Part shown: positions 1 through 9,632 of the stretch, piece after piece
Position numbering within the stretch: position 1 is the first letter of the stretch
How the letters are laid out: every line of letters begins with the position of its first letter
Assembly (NCBI GenBank): GCA_017882245.1
Contig: JADGPV010000089.1
Location: forward strand, 1-18,652
DNA length: 18,652 bases
Source: Bacteroidales bacterium
GTDB taxonomy: Bacteria; Bacteroidota; Bacteroidia; Bacteroidales; VadinHA17
Reading direction: 5' to 3'
Notes under the pieces: generated by a model
Seen by the model: the letters and a program-made list of their open reading frames with translations, nothing else
Databases searched by the model: none
Told to the model about the DNA's origin: nothing
Translations under genes and position numbers: made by a program

Positions 1-3000
1 GCTTCTGCATGGGACGGTCCAGGAGCAGATAGGCCAGAGACAGGAGACTCATTCCCTCGTGATGTGCCATGAAAGACTGCACTACTGCGCTCGATTGGCC
101 GTGAAGCAGACGTGACGGTGTATAGTCTATAGCTTCAAAGAAGCCGAATTTTCCTACAAACCCTTCAGCAGCGAGTCGCTCCAGGTTCAGGCATGCCTCC
201 TCGGGTGCCACCATTAGTGCCAGCACTGAGGCATATGGCGCAACTACCAGGTCTTCTGCGAGTCCTCGCTTGAGTCCCATGTCTGGCACGCCAAATGCCC
301 GATACTGGTAATTCAGATGAACATCGACCATATTATAGCCTGATTCCGATATTCCCCATGGAATGCCATGCTGTCTCCCATACTCGATTTGTCTCTTCAC
401 AGCTGACTGATAGGTCTGATCAAGCAGTGTATTTTCATAAGTTGGCATTACCAGGAGCGGCATCAGGTACTCGAACATTGAGCCACTCCACGAAAGGAGA
501 ACCGGATCGCCACCTGTGGTAGTAAGCAAGCGACCCAGAGCAAACCAACTCTCCTGTGGTACTTGTCCCTGTGCAATCGCAACGAAACTGCAAAATCTGG
601 CTTCCGAAGCCAGCAGATCGTAATAACTCGAGTCACGCCGGCGCTCATCAACATTGTAACCGACAGTCTGTAAATGACGCGCCTTGTCGTACAGAAAGTC
701 ATACTCTATATGGGCAAGTTCGCCTGATTGCAGGGCAAGGCTTTCGACAGACGCTATCCGCTCGTTGGCCCGGTTACCGGCTTCCGTGATCGACCGTTGA
801 AGCTTATCAACCCATTCGATCTTCTCAGGTGTGGCGTCTGTAGAGAGCCAACGCCCGATGGCCGGTATTAATTTAGTGTCAAGTATTGCCAGTTCACGTA
901 GTGTTGGTATTTCATCAATACCTGGAAAATCGTTCACCTTTTCCGGAAAGTCAACCAGCAATATCCATGGGGCAAGAAATAACAACTCATCAAGGGCACT
1001 CCGGCATTGCCGGTCAAGGGCATTCGCCCACCATAAGGCTTGGTTTTCAGATTCGGCAATAAACCCTTCGGCAACTTCTGCGGCGGACTTTGCCAACTGA
1101 TCAAGGCATAGCCGTGCAGCTGTGAGTGTAACAGGTTGGGAATTGACCGCGGACTGCAAATCATTTCGAAATTGAACGAGCTTTGCCGGTGCCGCTCCTT
1201 CAATAATATCCTCGAGAATTCCCAGTGTATCGCTGATCGATTCAAACAACCGCGGGCTAATTATTTTTTGATCAGGAAGTGAAAGAAATCCAGTCCGCAA
1301 TATCAGTAAATGACCTGCAAGATTTCCACTATCAACCGATGAAACGTAAATAGGCCGTAAGGGCTTCAAAGATTGTGTGTCGTACCAATTGAAGAAATGG
1401 CCTCTATACCGTTCCAGGATTTCCATGGTTTGGAATGCATTAGTCGTACGTTCGATGAGTTGTCCGGCCGAAATATAGCCAAAATCATATGCAGACAAAT
1501 TTGCAAGTAGTGAAAGTCCCATATTAGTCGGTGACGTACGATGGGCAACTACCGGAAAGGGATGCTCCTGATAGTTATCAGGTGGTAACCAATGATCTTC
1601 AGGGCCGATGAAGGTCTCGAAGAACGACCATGTTTTACGGGAAAGTTTACGGAGGAAGATGGTTTGATCAGCCGTTAACCTTGCTCTGCGATGAACGAGT
1701 GGCAGGCTTAACCACCATGCAATAATTGGGGAGGCAAACCAGACACCAAGTATGGGCCAAACAAATGCAAGGGTGGCTGGCTGCGAAAACGCAAGATAAA
1801 TCAAAGAGGAAAAGGCAATTATCGGGCCGATCCACATAATCCGATATGTTTCAATGATATCAGTGTGGCAATTACGATCCTGGATACCAGAATGATTCCA
1901 TTCAAGAAGTAGTTTATGTGAAATAAGTAAGCGCCAGACCGTGCGTGCAATCGCATCCAAACTGTAAAACGCCTCGTAGGGTAAGCATGCAAACGAAAAT
2001 GCTGCCTGAGCAAAGTGCCTTGCAGCGAAATGCATAACAGTAGTAAGATGCTGCCTCAGAAGAATATCGGTGTGTTTATGAAACACATCCAGAATGGAGA
2101 TGATCAAAGAAGGTATCAGGATGATTCCGATCACCGTCAAAGTCCAGAATAAGGCCTGTGACAAGAGTGTCCAGCCCAATAGTAAAAGGAGCATCAGCGC
2201 CAAAGGAGTGACACTACGCCGAAGGTTATCGAATATTTTCCATCGAGACAGTCCCGAGAGAGGATTCTTATGTAATCTGCTATTAAAACCTGGAACGAAT
2301 GGCAGCAACCATTGCACTATTTGCCAATCCCCACGGATCCAACGGTGCCGGCGGTTAACATCTGTGATATAGCAAGATGGAAATTCCTCAAATAACTGTA
2401 CATCGCTCAAGAGGCCTGCCCGCGCGTAGCATCCTTCCAGAAGATCATGGCTGAGTATCTTGTTCTCTGGAAAGCGTTCATTAAGTATCCGCCCTAAAAT
2501 ATCAACGTCATAAATCCCTTTGCCAATGAAAGATCCCTCACCGAACACATCCTGGTAAACATCTGAGACGGCACGCGTGTAAGGGTCTATGCCCGGATCA
2601 CTTCCGTATAGCTTTGCATATCGCGAAAGGTTCGTTCCAGGCAAGCTAACCGCCACACGAGGCTGCAGTATACCATATCCCTCACATACCCGCTGCTTAT
2701 TTTCGTCATACTGTGCACGATTTAACGGGTGTGCCATAGTCTCGACAAACTGCCGTGCTGAGTCTCGTGGTAATTGCGTATCTGTATCGAGGGTAATGAC
2801 GTACTTCACGTTTGACAAAACTTCAGTATTACCTATGACAAGCAAGAAGTGATCTTCTGAGTTGCCGCGTAGCAGAGAATTCAAATCCGAAAGCTTTCCT
2901 CTCTTGCGCTCATAACCCATCCACAATTGCTCACGTGGATTCCATCGGCGTGGACGTTGGAAAAGGTAGAACGTATCGCTATCGGTACTTATATATTTTT

Positions 3001-4714
3001 CATTCAATTCTTCAATTTTCTGCTTGGCTAGTTGTACCAAAGGTTCATCCTCCGGCAGGGTTTCTTTGTCAGCGTCCCGAAAATCAGTCAGCAGGCCAAA
3101 AGATAGGTTTTCATCCCGATTTGCCAGAAACCGGACTTCCAACGCCTCGATCAAATCGTCAATATTTTGAGAGTTCATGAGCATTGTCGGAATCACCACA
3201 AGAGTGCGCGATTCTGGTGGAATTCCATCGGAGAAGTCCATTCGTGGCAAAGGTTTAGGTGTTACCAGCAACGTCGCCAGCCAGTTCACTAGTGCAACCG
3301 ACAGATCACTAGCGCATAAAAACAAGAGTATACCCGTCAGCCCGAGCAACCAACCATGAACTCCTCCGGCATGTACCTTTGCCAGTAAGCCCCCTGCGAG
3401 GATTGTTGTCATCAGCATAAACGAGCCTGTATACAGCAGTAAATGGAACCTGGCACTCACTTTTCGGAGAACTCTGGCAGCAGAAAAGCGCACCCTCGCC
3501 AGTCGCTCAAGCTGTAGTAGTCCATTATCGATCAGGTAGAACCCGACATGTGCCGTCCGATCGTCGTCGCCCTTCCCGGTTGCGCTTTGTTGCGCAAGGG
3601 TGATCGCTCTCTGCGCCACTTCGACTTCTGATAAGAGGCTGTTCTTAGCAATTTCTTCTATTATATGACGATAGCGATCACGGGTAAGAAAATCCATTTT
3701 GCCGTAGACTTCCCCCGGATCATGACGTAAGGTCTGTTCAACAACGCTCATTGTTTCGACAAACTCTTGCCAGTTCATGGCACCAAGGAAGCGGAGACTG
3801 TCAATACTGTTGCTAATAGAAAGCTGGTCTGCAGCCAGTTGTCTGTTTTCCAATTGTACTAATTGCTCGATAGCAAGTCCAGATTCAGCAAGTTGCTGCT
3901 CAATCCATGTCAACGGCAATGCCAAAGCCGGGCTCTGTCCCTGCAACCGGCGCGCAAATTCCGAGACGAAGGGTGTCGTCATCGGCGGGTTCGACCTCGA
4001 CATGTCAGCAATAACGAGGATCAGGTTCTTAGGGTCTTTCTCAGCGATCTCCATCATCTTGCTGGCCCACGAGTCGGCAAGATCCCGATCAATCCTGCTG
4101 TTGGCGATCTGTGCTGCAATACGGGTGAGATTCTCAATCAGTGCCAAGCGCAACATTATAGGGATTGCACATAATTCGCCCAATTTTAAGGCTGTGACTT
4201 CCTGGTAGGCTGCCACAAAACGGCTGAGACTTTCCGGATCTACTCGTCCATCGCCATGTGATATCGTTTCTAATGCAATATCATATACGCGTGGAAACCC
4301 TTTTGACGGGCCATTCATGAGGCGAGGCAATTCCTTGCTATAACCCTTTGGTAAATGCTTCTTGCCCGTATGAATATGCTCTTCGATCAGATAAAAATTG
4401 TCGAGGAACCACTCCCCGGCTGGTGTAATCTGAAGGTTTGCCTTAACTGCTTCAGTAACAATGTTGCGAACTTCAAGCAGGACAATCTCATTTTCAGCCA
4501 GCCGTGTGAGGAGGCGTTCATCCGCAACATGCCTGGATTCCAATTTGTGCGAGGTTGCAAGGTTCTTACCATGCTGCACCATCTGATCTGCACTGAATAA
4601 CTCTGAGCGCAGCGGCGGTTCACCTCCAATATGCTTTTTGGGGAAACCGTTTCCAAAGAGGTCTGTCTTTAAACGTAGTAAGGATTCGTTAATTTTCGTG
4701 CTGCTTATGTTCAT
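1..4714 (-). CDS. ndvB: Cyclic beta-1,2-glucan synthase (NdvB/Cgs type), N-terminal 1571 codons, 3' end outside window
   Basis: This enzyme family builds beta-1,2-glucan from UDP-glucose at the inner membrane, then cyclises it and trims its length. I checked the frame codon by codon: it has no stop from the ATG at 4714 to the window edge, and a TAA lies seven codons upstream of that ATG. Visible parts are an N-terminal region with GEWFLDNFYLIEEHI near residue 110, a membrane pair at about 415-475, a GT84 glycosyltransferase with LDTDT (Asp643, Asp645) and RWIRGDW near 790, membrane segments at about 833-875 and 953-1005, and a glycoamylase-like domain from about 1363 ending in the MAHHEGMS signature. 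Full-length members are about 2800 residues, so the GH94 phosphorylase half should lie beyond position 1. Arginine codons are about 84% CGN by hand count, against 27% in the methyltransferase gene at 10659, which suggests horizontal acquisition. The product family is confident; the exact polymer made is inferred. Confidence 0.9.
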   Translation of the reverse strand, partial: MNISSTKINESLLRLKTDLFGNGFPKKHIGGEPPLRSELFSADQMVQHGKNLATSHKLESRHVADERLLTRLAENEIVLLEVRNIVTEAVKANLQITPAGEWFLDNFYLIEEHIHTGKKHLPKGYSKELPRLMNGPSKGFPRVYDIALETISHGDGRVDPESLSRFVAAYQEVTALKLGELCAIPIMLRLALIENLTRIAAQIANSRIDRDLADSWASKMMEIAEKDPKNLILVIADMSRSNPPMTTPFVSEFARRLQGQSPALALPLTWIEQQLAESGLAIEQLVQLENRQLAADQLSISNSIDSLRFLGAMNWQEFVETMSVVEQTLRHDPGEVYGKMDFLTRDRYRHIIEEIAKNSLLSEVEVAQRAITLAQQSATGKGDDDRTAHVGFYLIDNGLLQLERLARVRFSAARVLRKVSARFHLLLYTGSFMLMTTILAGGLLAKVHAGGVHGWLLGLTGILLFLCASDLSVALVNWLATLLVTPKPLPRMDFSDGIPPESRTLVVIPTMLMNSQNIDDLIEALEVRFLANRDENLSFGLLTDFRDADKETLPEDEPLVQLAKQKIEELNEKYISTDSDTFYLFQRPRRWNPREQLWMGYERKRGKLSDLNSLLRGNSEDHFLLVIGNTEVLSNVKYVITLDTDTQLPRDSARQFVETMAHPLNRAQYDENKQRVCEGYGILQPRVAVSLPGTNLSRYAKLYGSDPGIDPYTRAVSDVYQDVFGEGSFIGKGIYDVDILGRILNERFPENKILSHDLLEGCYARAGLLSDVQLFEEFPSCYITDVNRRHRWIRGDWQIVQWLLPFVPGFNSRLHKNPLSGLSRWKIFDNLRRSVTPLALMLLLLLGWTLLSQALFWTLTVIGIILIPSLIISILDVFHKHTDILLRQHLTTVMHFAARHFAQAAFSFACLPYEAFYSLDAIARTVWRLLISHKLLLEWNHSGIQDRNCHTDIIETYRIMWIGPIIAFSSLIYLAFSQPATLAFVWPILGVWFASPIIAWWLSLPLVHRRARLTADQTIFLRKLSRKTWSFFETFIGPEDHWLPPDNYQEHPFPVVAHRTSPTNMGLSLLANLSAYDFGYISAGQLIERTTNAFQTMEILERYRGHFFNWYDTQSLKPLRPIYVSSVDSGNLAGHLLILRTGFLSLPDQKIISPRLFESISDTLGILEDIIEGAAPAKLVQFRNDLQSAVNSQPVTLTAARLCLDQLAKSAAEVAEGFIAESENQALWWANALDRQCRSALDELLFLAPWILLVDFPEKVNDFPGIDEIPTLRELAILDTKLIPAIGRWLSTDATPEKIEWVDKLQRSITEAGNRANERIASVESLALQSGELAHIEYDFLYDKARHLQTVGYNVDERRRDSSYYDLLASEARFCSFVAIAQGQVPQESWFALGRLLTTTGGDPVLLSWSGSMFEYLMPLLVMPTYENTLLDQTYQSAVKRQIEYGRQHGIPWGISESGYNMVDVHLNYQYRAFGVPDMGLKRGLAEDLVVAPYASVLALMVAPEEACLNLERLAAEGFVGKFGFFEAIDYTPSRLLHGQSSAVVQSFMAHHEGMSLLSLAYLLLDRPMQK

Positions 4715-4802
4715 ACTTGAGATATCCTGTTTTTAAAAGACCGATAAATAAAACATGCCTCGATGGTAAGCCAGGATTGGGTTTGTGGTAAAATTAAGTA
4801 AT

Positions 4803-4829
4803 AGTATAATCATTTACTAATTCAGTCTA
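4803..4829 (-). promoter_or_regulatory. Possible promoter of the glucan synthase gene (weak)
   Basis: The 152-bp AT-rich gap 4715-4866 upstream of the glucan synthase has no clear Bacteroidota TTTG/TAnnTTTG pair and no hairpin terminator. Read on the minus strand, it holds a sigma70-like TATACT (4803-4808) with TAGACT (4824-4829) 15 bp upstream, a short spacer and an imperfect -35. The match is weak. It is listed because the gene may be foreign and because nothing better is visible in the gap. Confidence 0.2.
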
Positions 4830-4866
4830 TTTTAAAATGATCCGGAAGATACAGGTACAGGATTAA

Positions 4867-5982
4867 TCAGTCGAAATCGATCTGCTTAAAGGCACTGAGA
4901 TCAAGTCCTTTTTTCCGGTAAACCTTCTCGCTGGCTTTATCGCCCATATAACCGCTTATACGGCTGAGACCCAGATAGGCAAAACCCACATAATCATTTC
5001 CGTAATCGCCAAACATCGAAATGGCACCTATTCCTTCTTCATAGAATTGCTTTGCCAGAGGATAGTTCCTGTACTTCTTTTCCTGAATGATGCCGTTAAA
5101 GATCATAATCTGGGCATCAAGGAAGGTATTGTGTATATCTTTCCGGGAATCTTCAATGATTGTTTCAGCCTGGTCATATTCTTTCAGCAGGAGAAGGTTT
5201 TTGATATTATATGCTTTAAACATCGGGTTTTTGAGATAAAGATCAGTCAGCGTACTGCTGTATGATAATGCTTTAGGGAAATTATTCTCATATCCGGCAT
5301 AGATCCATGTCAGCATTCCATAAGATTCTGCCTTCAGAAATACTGACATCCTCGCCGATTTTTCAAGCTCATTAAGACCCTTTTTCATATCGCCATGCGG
5401 AAATATAGACGCAATCGCTTTATAAACGGGATGTATAACAGGATATGCCTCCCGATAATAATTATACAATCCCGTGAAGAAAGAAAAGTCAGCAAAAGCT
5501 GATGCGATATCAAATGATCTTATCAGATACTTATAAGATCCGGCAGCAAGAGGGATTACGCTAAATGTAAGATCATTATCAGCATAAAACATCAGCAGCA
5601 TTCCTCTTGCACATATATTTGCCAGCACACTCTCTGCTTCAAAATTCTCTGAATATGGTTTCTTAATGCTCAGGTCAGAGCATGAACGCAAATTTTCTTC
5701 AAAAACCTTGCATTCGGGAGAACCGGGGATCAGGGGATAATTTTCCCAGTAGGTCATGAATCCTTTTAATAAGTAAATCACCGGATGATCCGGGTACAAA
5801 TGTTCAATTTCTGAAAATTCTTCACGGGCTTTTTCAGATTCTATATTGTATATATGACTTACACTCAGCTTTATAATTTCCACAGCCGTGCTGTCATAAA
5901 GTATCTGAGCCTTAACGCCTGATGTGCCGATGGCTGACACTAACAGGATGCAACACAGATAATATTTTACCTGCCCCTTCAT
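4867..5982 (-). CDS. Secreted TPR-like protein of unknown function
   Basis: A 371-residue protein with a clear Sec signal peptide (hydrophobic stretch at about 8-22, cleavage after KAQ at residue 26, a typical Bacteroidota site). The rest is almost all helical. It carries TPR-like pairs such as AREEFSEIEHLYPDHPVIYLLKG near 50-70, FPKALSYSSTLTDLYLKNP near 235 and AKQFYEEGIGAISMFGDYGNDY near 315, so it is probably a periplasmic helical-repeat scaffold. No catalytic motif is visible. A loose resemblance to the TTC39/Iml2 type of TPR protein (long irregular repeats with tyrosine-rich loops) is an impression only. The start lies 5 bp after the stop of the upstream acetyltransferase-methyltransferase gene, so the two are probably co-transcribed. 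No specific role can be assigned. Confidence 0.8.
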   Translation of the reverse strand: MKGQVKYYLCCILLVSAIGTSGVKAQILYDSTAVEIIKLSVSHIYNIESEKAREEFSEIEHLYPDHPVIYLLKGFMTYWENYPLIPGSPECKVFEENLRSCSDLSIKKPYSENFEAESVLANICARGMLLMFYADNDLTFSVIPLAAGSYKYLIRSFDIASAFADFSFFTGLYNYYREAYPVIHPVYKAIASIFPHGDMKKGLNELEKSARMSVFLKAESYGMLTWIYAGYENNFPKALSYSSTLTDLYLKNPMFKAYNIKNLLLLKEYDQAETIIEDSRKDIHNTFLDAQIMIFNGIIQEKKYRNYPLAKQFYEEGIGAISMFGDYGNDYVGFAYLGLSRISGYMGDKASEKVYRKKGLDLSAFKQIDFD

Positions 5983-5987
5983 CTTAA

Positions 5988-7328
5988 TTATTGTAAATCT
6001 GCGATCACGAGCATTTCAAAATCTTCGGTTGTAAGGGAATTTGATCTCGAAAATGCTCCCAGCTTTGCGCCAAAGATCTCAACCGTGACAAACCCCAGCG
6101 ATTTTAACAGCCAGCTGATCTCACTTGGCACATAGTACCTTTCATTGCTCTCCAGTGTTTTTTTATTGCCAAGATCATCCTCGAAATCCGTGATATTATG
6201 GTCCCTGAATGTCATCAGATCAAATGTGTTGCTCCTGTAGGTCGCATTACCCGGCTTAGATTCTGAATCACAGAATTCCTGGACGGAGTGATACAGGGGG
6301 AAGAGTCCGTTGAGTGTTGTAAAAATGAATTTTCCGTTTTTCTTCAGTGATTTTGCCACATTCTCAAGAATCCTGAAATTCATTTCATCGGTTTCCATAA
6401 GCGGAAAGCTACCCTCGCACAGCATTATTGCGGTATCAAATTCACTTTTGAATGGCAGGCTCCTTGCATCAAGCTTAAGGAAGTCAATCTTCACATTTTC
6501 GGCTTCAGCTTTTTCTCTTGCTCGCTGAAGCTGAGATTCTGAGAGATCAATGCCTGTAACATTGTAGCCTCTTTTAGTGAGTTCAATTGAATGCCGTCCT
6601 GTACCGCATCCGACATCCAGGATTTTCAGCGATTTATTAAATGCCAGTTCTTTTTCAATAAAGTCACATTCTCCGGCAGTTCCCTGCGTGAAGCTTTCGG
6701 CATCATACTTCTGCCCATAGTTTTCAAATAAGGCTTCATACCATTGCTTTTTCTTCCCCGGAGAAGTTATCTCTGAATTGCCGCCTGCTTCAGCCAACGG
6801 CTTCATAATCCTTGCATATCTGATCTCATTAAAGATTTTCCCTTTCTTGCATACGGCGCTTTTACATACGGCTTCCTTTTCAAATCCGCATTTTTCAAGC
6901 ACCCGTTGTGATGCCGGGTTATATTCAAATATGCTGGAAAAGATCCTGATAATATCAAGCTCTTTAAAGCCGTATTCACATATCAGATTTACTGCCCGTG
7001 TCGTTATCCCTTTATTCCAGTAGGGCTCGCCTATGAAATATCCAAGCTCAGCTGATCTGCTGTAAACATCGCTCTGGATATGAAGCCCTATGTTTCCCAC
7101 ATACTGCCCGTTATATTCTATGGCAAATACCTGCAATGGTTTTTGCCCGATGCACGAGTTAATGAATTCTTCGGCATTGGCAAGGGTATATGGATTAGGG
7201 AATGCATCTCTCAGGTTAATACTTATCTTCTCGTTATCAGCCAGTTCTGCCATACGGTATTTGTCGCTGCGCCTTAAATTACGTATGGTCACGGTCCCGT
7301 CTGTGAGTCGGATAGCATTGGTCTTCAT
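5988..7328 (-). CDS. GNAT acetyltransferase fused to class I SAM-dependent methyltransferase
   Basis: A 446-residue two-domain protein. Residues about 5-178 are a RimJ/RimL-type GNAT domain: an RNLRRSD-like opening, a central strand ELGYFIGEPYWNKGITTRAV whose NKGITT is the acetyl-CoA loop, then the usual NPASQRVLEKCGF. After a short linker, residues about 195-446 form a Rossmann methyltransferase with motif I LDVGCGTGR (237-245), the acidic GIDLSESQL strand and LDARSLPF. Its C-terminal half resembles small-molecule methyltransferases that follow ubiE-like folds. The ATG at 7328 is chosen because it begins just before the GNAT domain; an ATG at 7358 is possible. A longer frame from 7406 would overlap the divergent exported-protein gene and adds no domain. 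It is followed after 5 bp by the TPR-like gene. Substrates of both domains are unknown; an amino-group or peptide modifier is an inference. Confidence 0.85.
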   Translation of the reverse strand: MKTNAIRLTDGTVTIRNLRRSDKYRMAELADNEKISINLRDAFPNPYTLANAEEFINSCIGQKPLQVFAIEYNGQYVGNIGLHIQSDVYSRSAELGYFIGEPYWNKGITTRAVNLICEYGFKELDIIRIFSSIFEYNPASQRVLEKCGFEKEAVCKSAVCKKGKIFNEIRYARIMKPLAEAGGNSEITSPGKKKQWYEALFENYGQKYDAESFTQGTAGECDFIEKELAFNKSLKILDVGCGTGRHSIELTKRGYNVTGIDLSESQLQRAREKAEAENVKIDFLKLDARSLPFKSEFDTAIMLCEGSFPLMETDEMNFRILENVAKSLKKNGKFIFTTLNGLFPLYHSVQEFCDSESKPGNATYRSNTFDLMTFRDHNITDFEDDLGNKKTLESNERYYVPSEISWLLKSLGFVTVEIFGAKLGAFSRSNSLTTEDFEMLVIADLQ

Positions 7329-7387
7329 TGTCTGTTCGTTAGTCAAATCCGCAGACATAAAGGTATTAAATTGTGTATAATTGCAGG
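7329..7387. promoter_or_regulatory. Divergent promoter region between GNAT-methyltransferase and CotH-type genes
   Basis: These 59 bp must drive two divergent genes. On the minus strand, TACCTTTA (7365-7358) matches TAnnTTTG at seven of eight positions and would give a leader of roughly 25 nt to the ATG at 7328, but no TTTG lies 19-21 bp upstream. On the plus side only poor matches are seen, such as TATAATTG just before the ATG. No operator-like repeat was found. Confidence 0.3.
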
Positions 7388-9625
7388 ATGAAAAGGATCT
7401 TCCCATTGATAGTAATCGGTGTTCTGTTTACTCAGTACCTTTCAGCCCAGCCGGTTATTCCTGAAAACGGGGAGTTGTTTATCGATACAACAGTACCGCG
7501 GATAGATATCAAAATCAATCCTGACACGCTCAACTGGATATATAATAATCCAACATCGGACATTGAGTTCCATGCTGTTTTTGTATTTGACAACGGTACG
7601 GTACATGATACAATTGACCCGGTAGGCTTCCGGCTCCGGGGAAATACCTCCCGCTATTCAAAGAAGAAATCATTCACGGTCTCGTTCAATACCTTTACCT
7701 CCGGAGGAAAATACTACGGAGTTGAAAAACTGAACCTGAATGGTGAGCACAATGACCCATCCGTGATGAGGTCCAAACTAATGTGGGATATCATGAGAAA
7801 GTGGCAGATACCTGCCCCCAGGGCCAATCATGTTCAGGTATATATTAACGGGAATTATTATGGCCTGTACATAAACGTGGAACATATTGATGAAGAATTC
7901 GCGCACTCACGTTTTGGCAACAAGGATGGCAACCTTTATAAATGTCTCTGGCCGGCAGATCTTGCATATCTGGGCCCTGATCCTGACAATTACAAGCTGT
8001 TTTCAGGCGACAGGCAGGTATATGATCTGACTACCAATAAAGAAGAAGATGACTACTCTGATCTTGCAGCTTTTATAAGTGTACTGGAAAATTCACCGGA
8101 TGACAAGCTCGTCTGCGACCTGGAGGCCCTTTTCAATTCCTATGACTACCTGAAAATAATGGCAGCCAGCATCTTCTGCGGCGACTGGGACGGGTACATT
8201 TATAACAAGAATAATTTTTATCTCTATCACAATACCGCTACAGGCAAAATTGAATATATCCCTTATGATGTTGATAACACCTTTGGCATAGACTGGTTTA
8301 ATATCGACTGGGCACAGAGAAATATTTACGAGTGGCAGCCGGGCGGATCAGAAAAAAGGCCGCTCTACAACCGCCTGATCAAACACCCGGAGCTTCGCAG
8401 GCAGTTTACATTCTATGCCAGACAACTCATAACCAGTACTATTGATATAGATTCCCTGATACAGAGCATAGAGGCACGAAAGAACATGATTGCTCCTTAT
8501 GTTGCCACTGACCCTTATTATCCGCTTGATTACGGATATGACTACGATGACTTTCTGCTTTCATATACGGGTGCAACGGGAGCTCATGTGAAATACGGAC
8601 TGTATCCCTATCTGGATGCAAGAAGCCAGTCAATAACCCAGCAACTCGAAACAGGCACGATGGCACCGGTGATAAAGTACATCAGGCATCGCCGTGACCC
8701 CCAGCTGGGGATCATTATAAAGGCATATGCTGAAGCGGAAGCGTTACCGTTGAGTGTCGTATTACATTATACGACTGATAACAACACTATTCTGCTGGCA
8801 AACATGAATTATGAAGGCTCAGGCATATACTCAGTGACTCTTGAAGGAATCAGCGGCGAAACAGCAATAGGCTACCAGGTAGTCGCAACTGATGAAGAGG
8901 GGCAGATGAATATCAAACCATGTCAACTTGCAGTGGTAAGGCCGGTATCAGGCGAGACTCCGTTGCTTTTTATCAATGAATTCATGGCTGATAATGAGAA
9001 AACCATTACCGACGAGCATGGATTCTACAGTGACTGGATAGAAATTTATAACGGTGATAACCAGGAGATCTATCTGGGGGACCTTTATCTGACAGACAAC
9101 TACGATATCCCTGATAAATGGCAATTGCCCGGGATAAACCTGGCTCCCGGAGGATTTGTCCTTTTCTGGGCTGACGGAAACGCAACATCCGGAAATTATC
9201 ATACTTCGTTTAAGCTTTCGAAGGAAGGCGAAGAAATAGGGCTCTATAATAAAGATCTTCTTTTGGTTGACACTCTTTCCTTCGGATTACAGACGAATGA
9301 CGTCAGCAGAGGCAGAATGACTGACGGAGCAGCAGAGATTGTCTTTTTCAATCTGCCAACACCGGGTAAATCAAATAACGCTTCCTCTGCCGGAGAGACG
9401 TGGGATCAAAGTAAGCTTATTGTTTATCCCAACCCGGTCAGCGGTCCGGCCATCAAATTCAGTCAAAGCATAAACTGCAAAATATATAATTATTCAGGAA
9501 TGATGATATTCAGTGGCAGAGATGTAACTGATATTGACGTCAGCAATTATCCTCCGGGTCTGTACATGATAGTCACTGATGACGGCCGGATGGTTAAGTT
9601 TATCAAATTTTCTTCAGGGCAATAA
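7388..9625 (+). CDS. Exported CotH-kinase family protein with lamin-tail domain and T9SS sorting domain
   Basis: A 745-residue cell-surface or secreted protein. Residues 1-21 are a signal peptide ending in SAQ. Residues about 30-430 are a CotH-like kinase domain: the FRLRGNTSR strand and KKSFTVSF region near 80, a GDWDGYIYNKNNF block near 264, and the metal-binding YDVDNTFG near 290. CotH proteins are atypical kinases that phosphorylate proteins, shown for spore-coat CotH. A beta-sandwich region follows (about 435-510). Next is a lamin-tail domain from about 525, beginning INEFMADNEKTI and including DWIEIYN. Last is a type IX sorting domain from about 680: YPNPVSGP, then a YPPGLYMI-type strand and a final MVKFIKF strand. 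ATG 7388 is preferred over an upstream GTG at 7373 because it directly precedes the signal peptide. The gene converges with the YitT gene, only 7 bp apart. The substrate is unknown. Confidence 0.9.
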   Translation: MKRIFPLIVIGVLFTQYLSAQPVIPENGELFIDTTVPRIDIKINPDTLNWIYNNPTSDIEFHAVFVFDNGTVHDTIDPVGFRLRGNTSRYSKKKSFTVSFNTFTSGGKYYGVEKLNLNGEHNDPSVMRSKLMWDIMRKWQIPAPRANHVQVYINGNYYGLYINVEHIDEEFAHSRFGNKDGNLYKCLWPADLAYLGPDPDNYKLFSGDRQVYDLTTNKEEDDYSDLAAFISVLENSPDDKLVCDLEALFNSYDYLKIMAASIFCGDWDGYIYNKNNFYLYHNTATGKIEYIPYDVDNTFGIDWFNIDWAQRNIYEWQPGGSEKRPLYNRLIKHPELRRQFTFYARQLITSTIDIDSLIQSIEARKNMIAPYVATDPYYPLDYGYDYDDFLLSYTGATGAHVKYGLYPYLDARSQSITQQLETGTMAPVIKYIRHRRDPQLGIIIKAYAEAEALPLSVVLHYTTDNNTILLANMNYEGSGIYSVTLEGISGETAIGYQVVATDEEGQMNIKPCQLAVVRPVSGETPLLFINEFMADNEKTITDEHGFYSDWIEIYNGDNQEIYLGDLYLTDNYDIPDKWQLPGINLAPGGFVLFWADGNATSGNYHTSFKLSKEGEEIGLYNKDLLLVDTLSFGLQTNDVSRGRMTDGAAEIVFFNLPTPGKSNNASSAGETWDQSKLIVYPNPVSGPAIKFSQSINCKIYNYSGMMIFSGRDVTDIDVSNYPPGLYMIVTDDGRMVKFIKFSSGQ

Positions 9626-9632
9626 GATCTTC

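Noticed and set aside
1..4714. Many short open frames on both strands, first suggesting a decayed gene or a non-coding region
   Set aside because: One minus-strand frame is open over the entire stretch with clear protein-family motifs; it simply has no stop inside the window. The short frames are its shadows.
7328..7406. N-terminal extension of the GNAT-methyltransferase to an ATG at 7406
   Set aside because: It would overlap the start and signal peptide of the divergent exported protein, and the extra residues match no domain.
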